Shown piece by piece: positions 7,109-7,227 of a stretch of 7,227 nucleotides of DNA. A model generated the notes under the pieces. The model ran no database searches. It saw only the letters and a program-made list of their open reading frames with translations, and was not told the origin of the DNA. The stretch comes from Oscillospiraceae bacterium (GTDB lineage Bacteria; Bacillota_A; Clostridia; Oscillospirales; CAG-272). The position numbers were made by a program, and so were the translations under genes. The stretch lies in NCBI GenBank assembly GCA_015064195.1, contig SVSO01000154.1, forward strand, positions 1-7,227. Reading direction: 5' to 3'. Every line of letters begins with the position of its first letter. Positions within the stretch are counted from its first letter, which is position 1.

Positions 7109-7137
7109 TAGACAGTTTTTCCGGAATGTGATATAAT
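7109..7137 (+). promoter_or_regulatory. Extended -10 promoter of the XRE-type gene
   Basis: TAGACA (7109-7114, five of six consensus bases), a 17-nt spacer and TATAAT (7132-7137), with TG at 7129-7130 giving an extended -10 (TGATATAAT). The start point should be near 7144, very close to the ribosome binding site at 7148-7154, so the leader is short. Confidence 0.85.
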
Positions 7138-7147
7138 ACATGCAGAA

Positions 7148-7154
7148 AGGGAGG
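7148..7154 (+). promoter_or_regulatory. Ribosome binding site of the XRE-type gene
   Basis: AGGGAGG ends 7 nt before the ATG at 7162 but only 1 nt before the in-frame ATG at 7156. The spacing favours 7162 as the start. Confidence 0.75.
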
Positions 7155-7161
7155 GATGACG

Positions 7162-7227
7162 ATGACACTTGGACAGCGGATCATGGCGCTGCGTACCTCG
7201 CTCGGTCTGTCGCAGGAGGAATTTGGC
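7162..7227 (+). CDS. XRE-family helix-turn-helix protein, N-terminal fragment
   Basis: Only the first 22 codons are visible before the window ends. They begin TLGQRIMALRTSLGLSQEEF after the start Met, which fits the first helix and the S-Q-E-E turn at the beginning of the Cro/C1-type helix-turn-helix (family pattern: G-x-R-I-x-x-L-R, then G-L-S-Q-E-E). Such a domain binds operator DNA, and the gene may be a lone repressor, an antitoxin, or a longer protein with a C-terminal sensor or membrane part. Its own promoter and the large palindrome just upstream suggest separate, possibly autoregulated, expression. The start at 7162 was preferred to ATG 7156 on ribosome binding site spacing. Confidence 0.82.
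   Translation, partial: MTLGQRIMALRTSLGLSQEEFG

Noticed and set aside
2957..7227. A multi-gene defence or mobile system made of the SNF2, Crp/Fnr and XRE genes
   Set aside because: Each gene has its own promoter, a terminator separates the first two, and no nuclease, methylase, integrase or transposase is present.

Overview
The window looks like a piece of a Firmicutes chromosome, most likely an anaerobic gut-type clostridium (Oscillospiraceae/Ruminococcaceae-like). The reasons are strong AGGAGG-type ribosome binding sites, near-consensus sigma-A promoters with 17-nt spacers, a glycyl radical enzyme (an oxygen-sensitive class), and moderately high GC in most genes. This is inference from style, not a database match.

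Layout, all genes on the + strand. (1) 1-690: the 3' part of an AraC-family regulator, whose start lies outside the window. (2) 687-2807: a 706-residue glycyl radical enzyme of the pyruvate formate-lyase superfamily, joined to the regulator by an ATGA overlap and closed by a clear terminator at 2819-2849. It has a single active-site cysteine in a G-C-N-E-P motif and a C-terminal glycyl radical motif, so it is more likely a dehydratase/eliminase-type enzyme than a true pyruvate formate-lyase. No activating radical-SAM enzyme lies in the window. (3) 2957-6247: a monocistronic SWIM-zinc-finger/SNF2 helicase-like ATPase with its own promoter and terminator; its start is set by the promoter at 2880-2908. 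(4) 6405-7058: a Crp/Fnr-family regulator behind a perfect TTGACA-17-TATAAT promoter. (5) 7062-7098: a perfect 18-bp inverted repeat with a 1-nt centre, built from four copies of a TGTCAC/GTGACA hexamer. (6) 7162-7227: the first 22 codons of an XRE-type helix-turn-helix protein with its own extended -10 promoter, cut by the window end.

The regulator and the glycyl radical enzyme probably form one substrate-responsive unit. The SNF2 protein, the Crp/Fnr protein and the XRE protein each have their own promoter, and nothing in the sequence ties them to a shared system. I see no CRISPR array, tRNA, rRNA, insertion sequence or recognisable defence operon. The points most worth a second look are the unassigned glycyl radical enzyme and the palindrome at 7062-7098.
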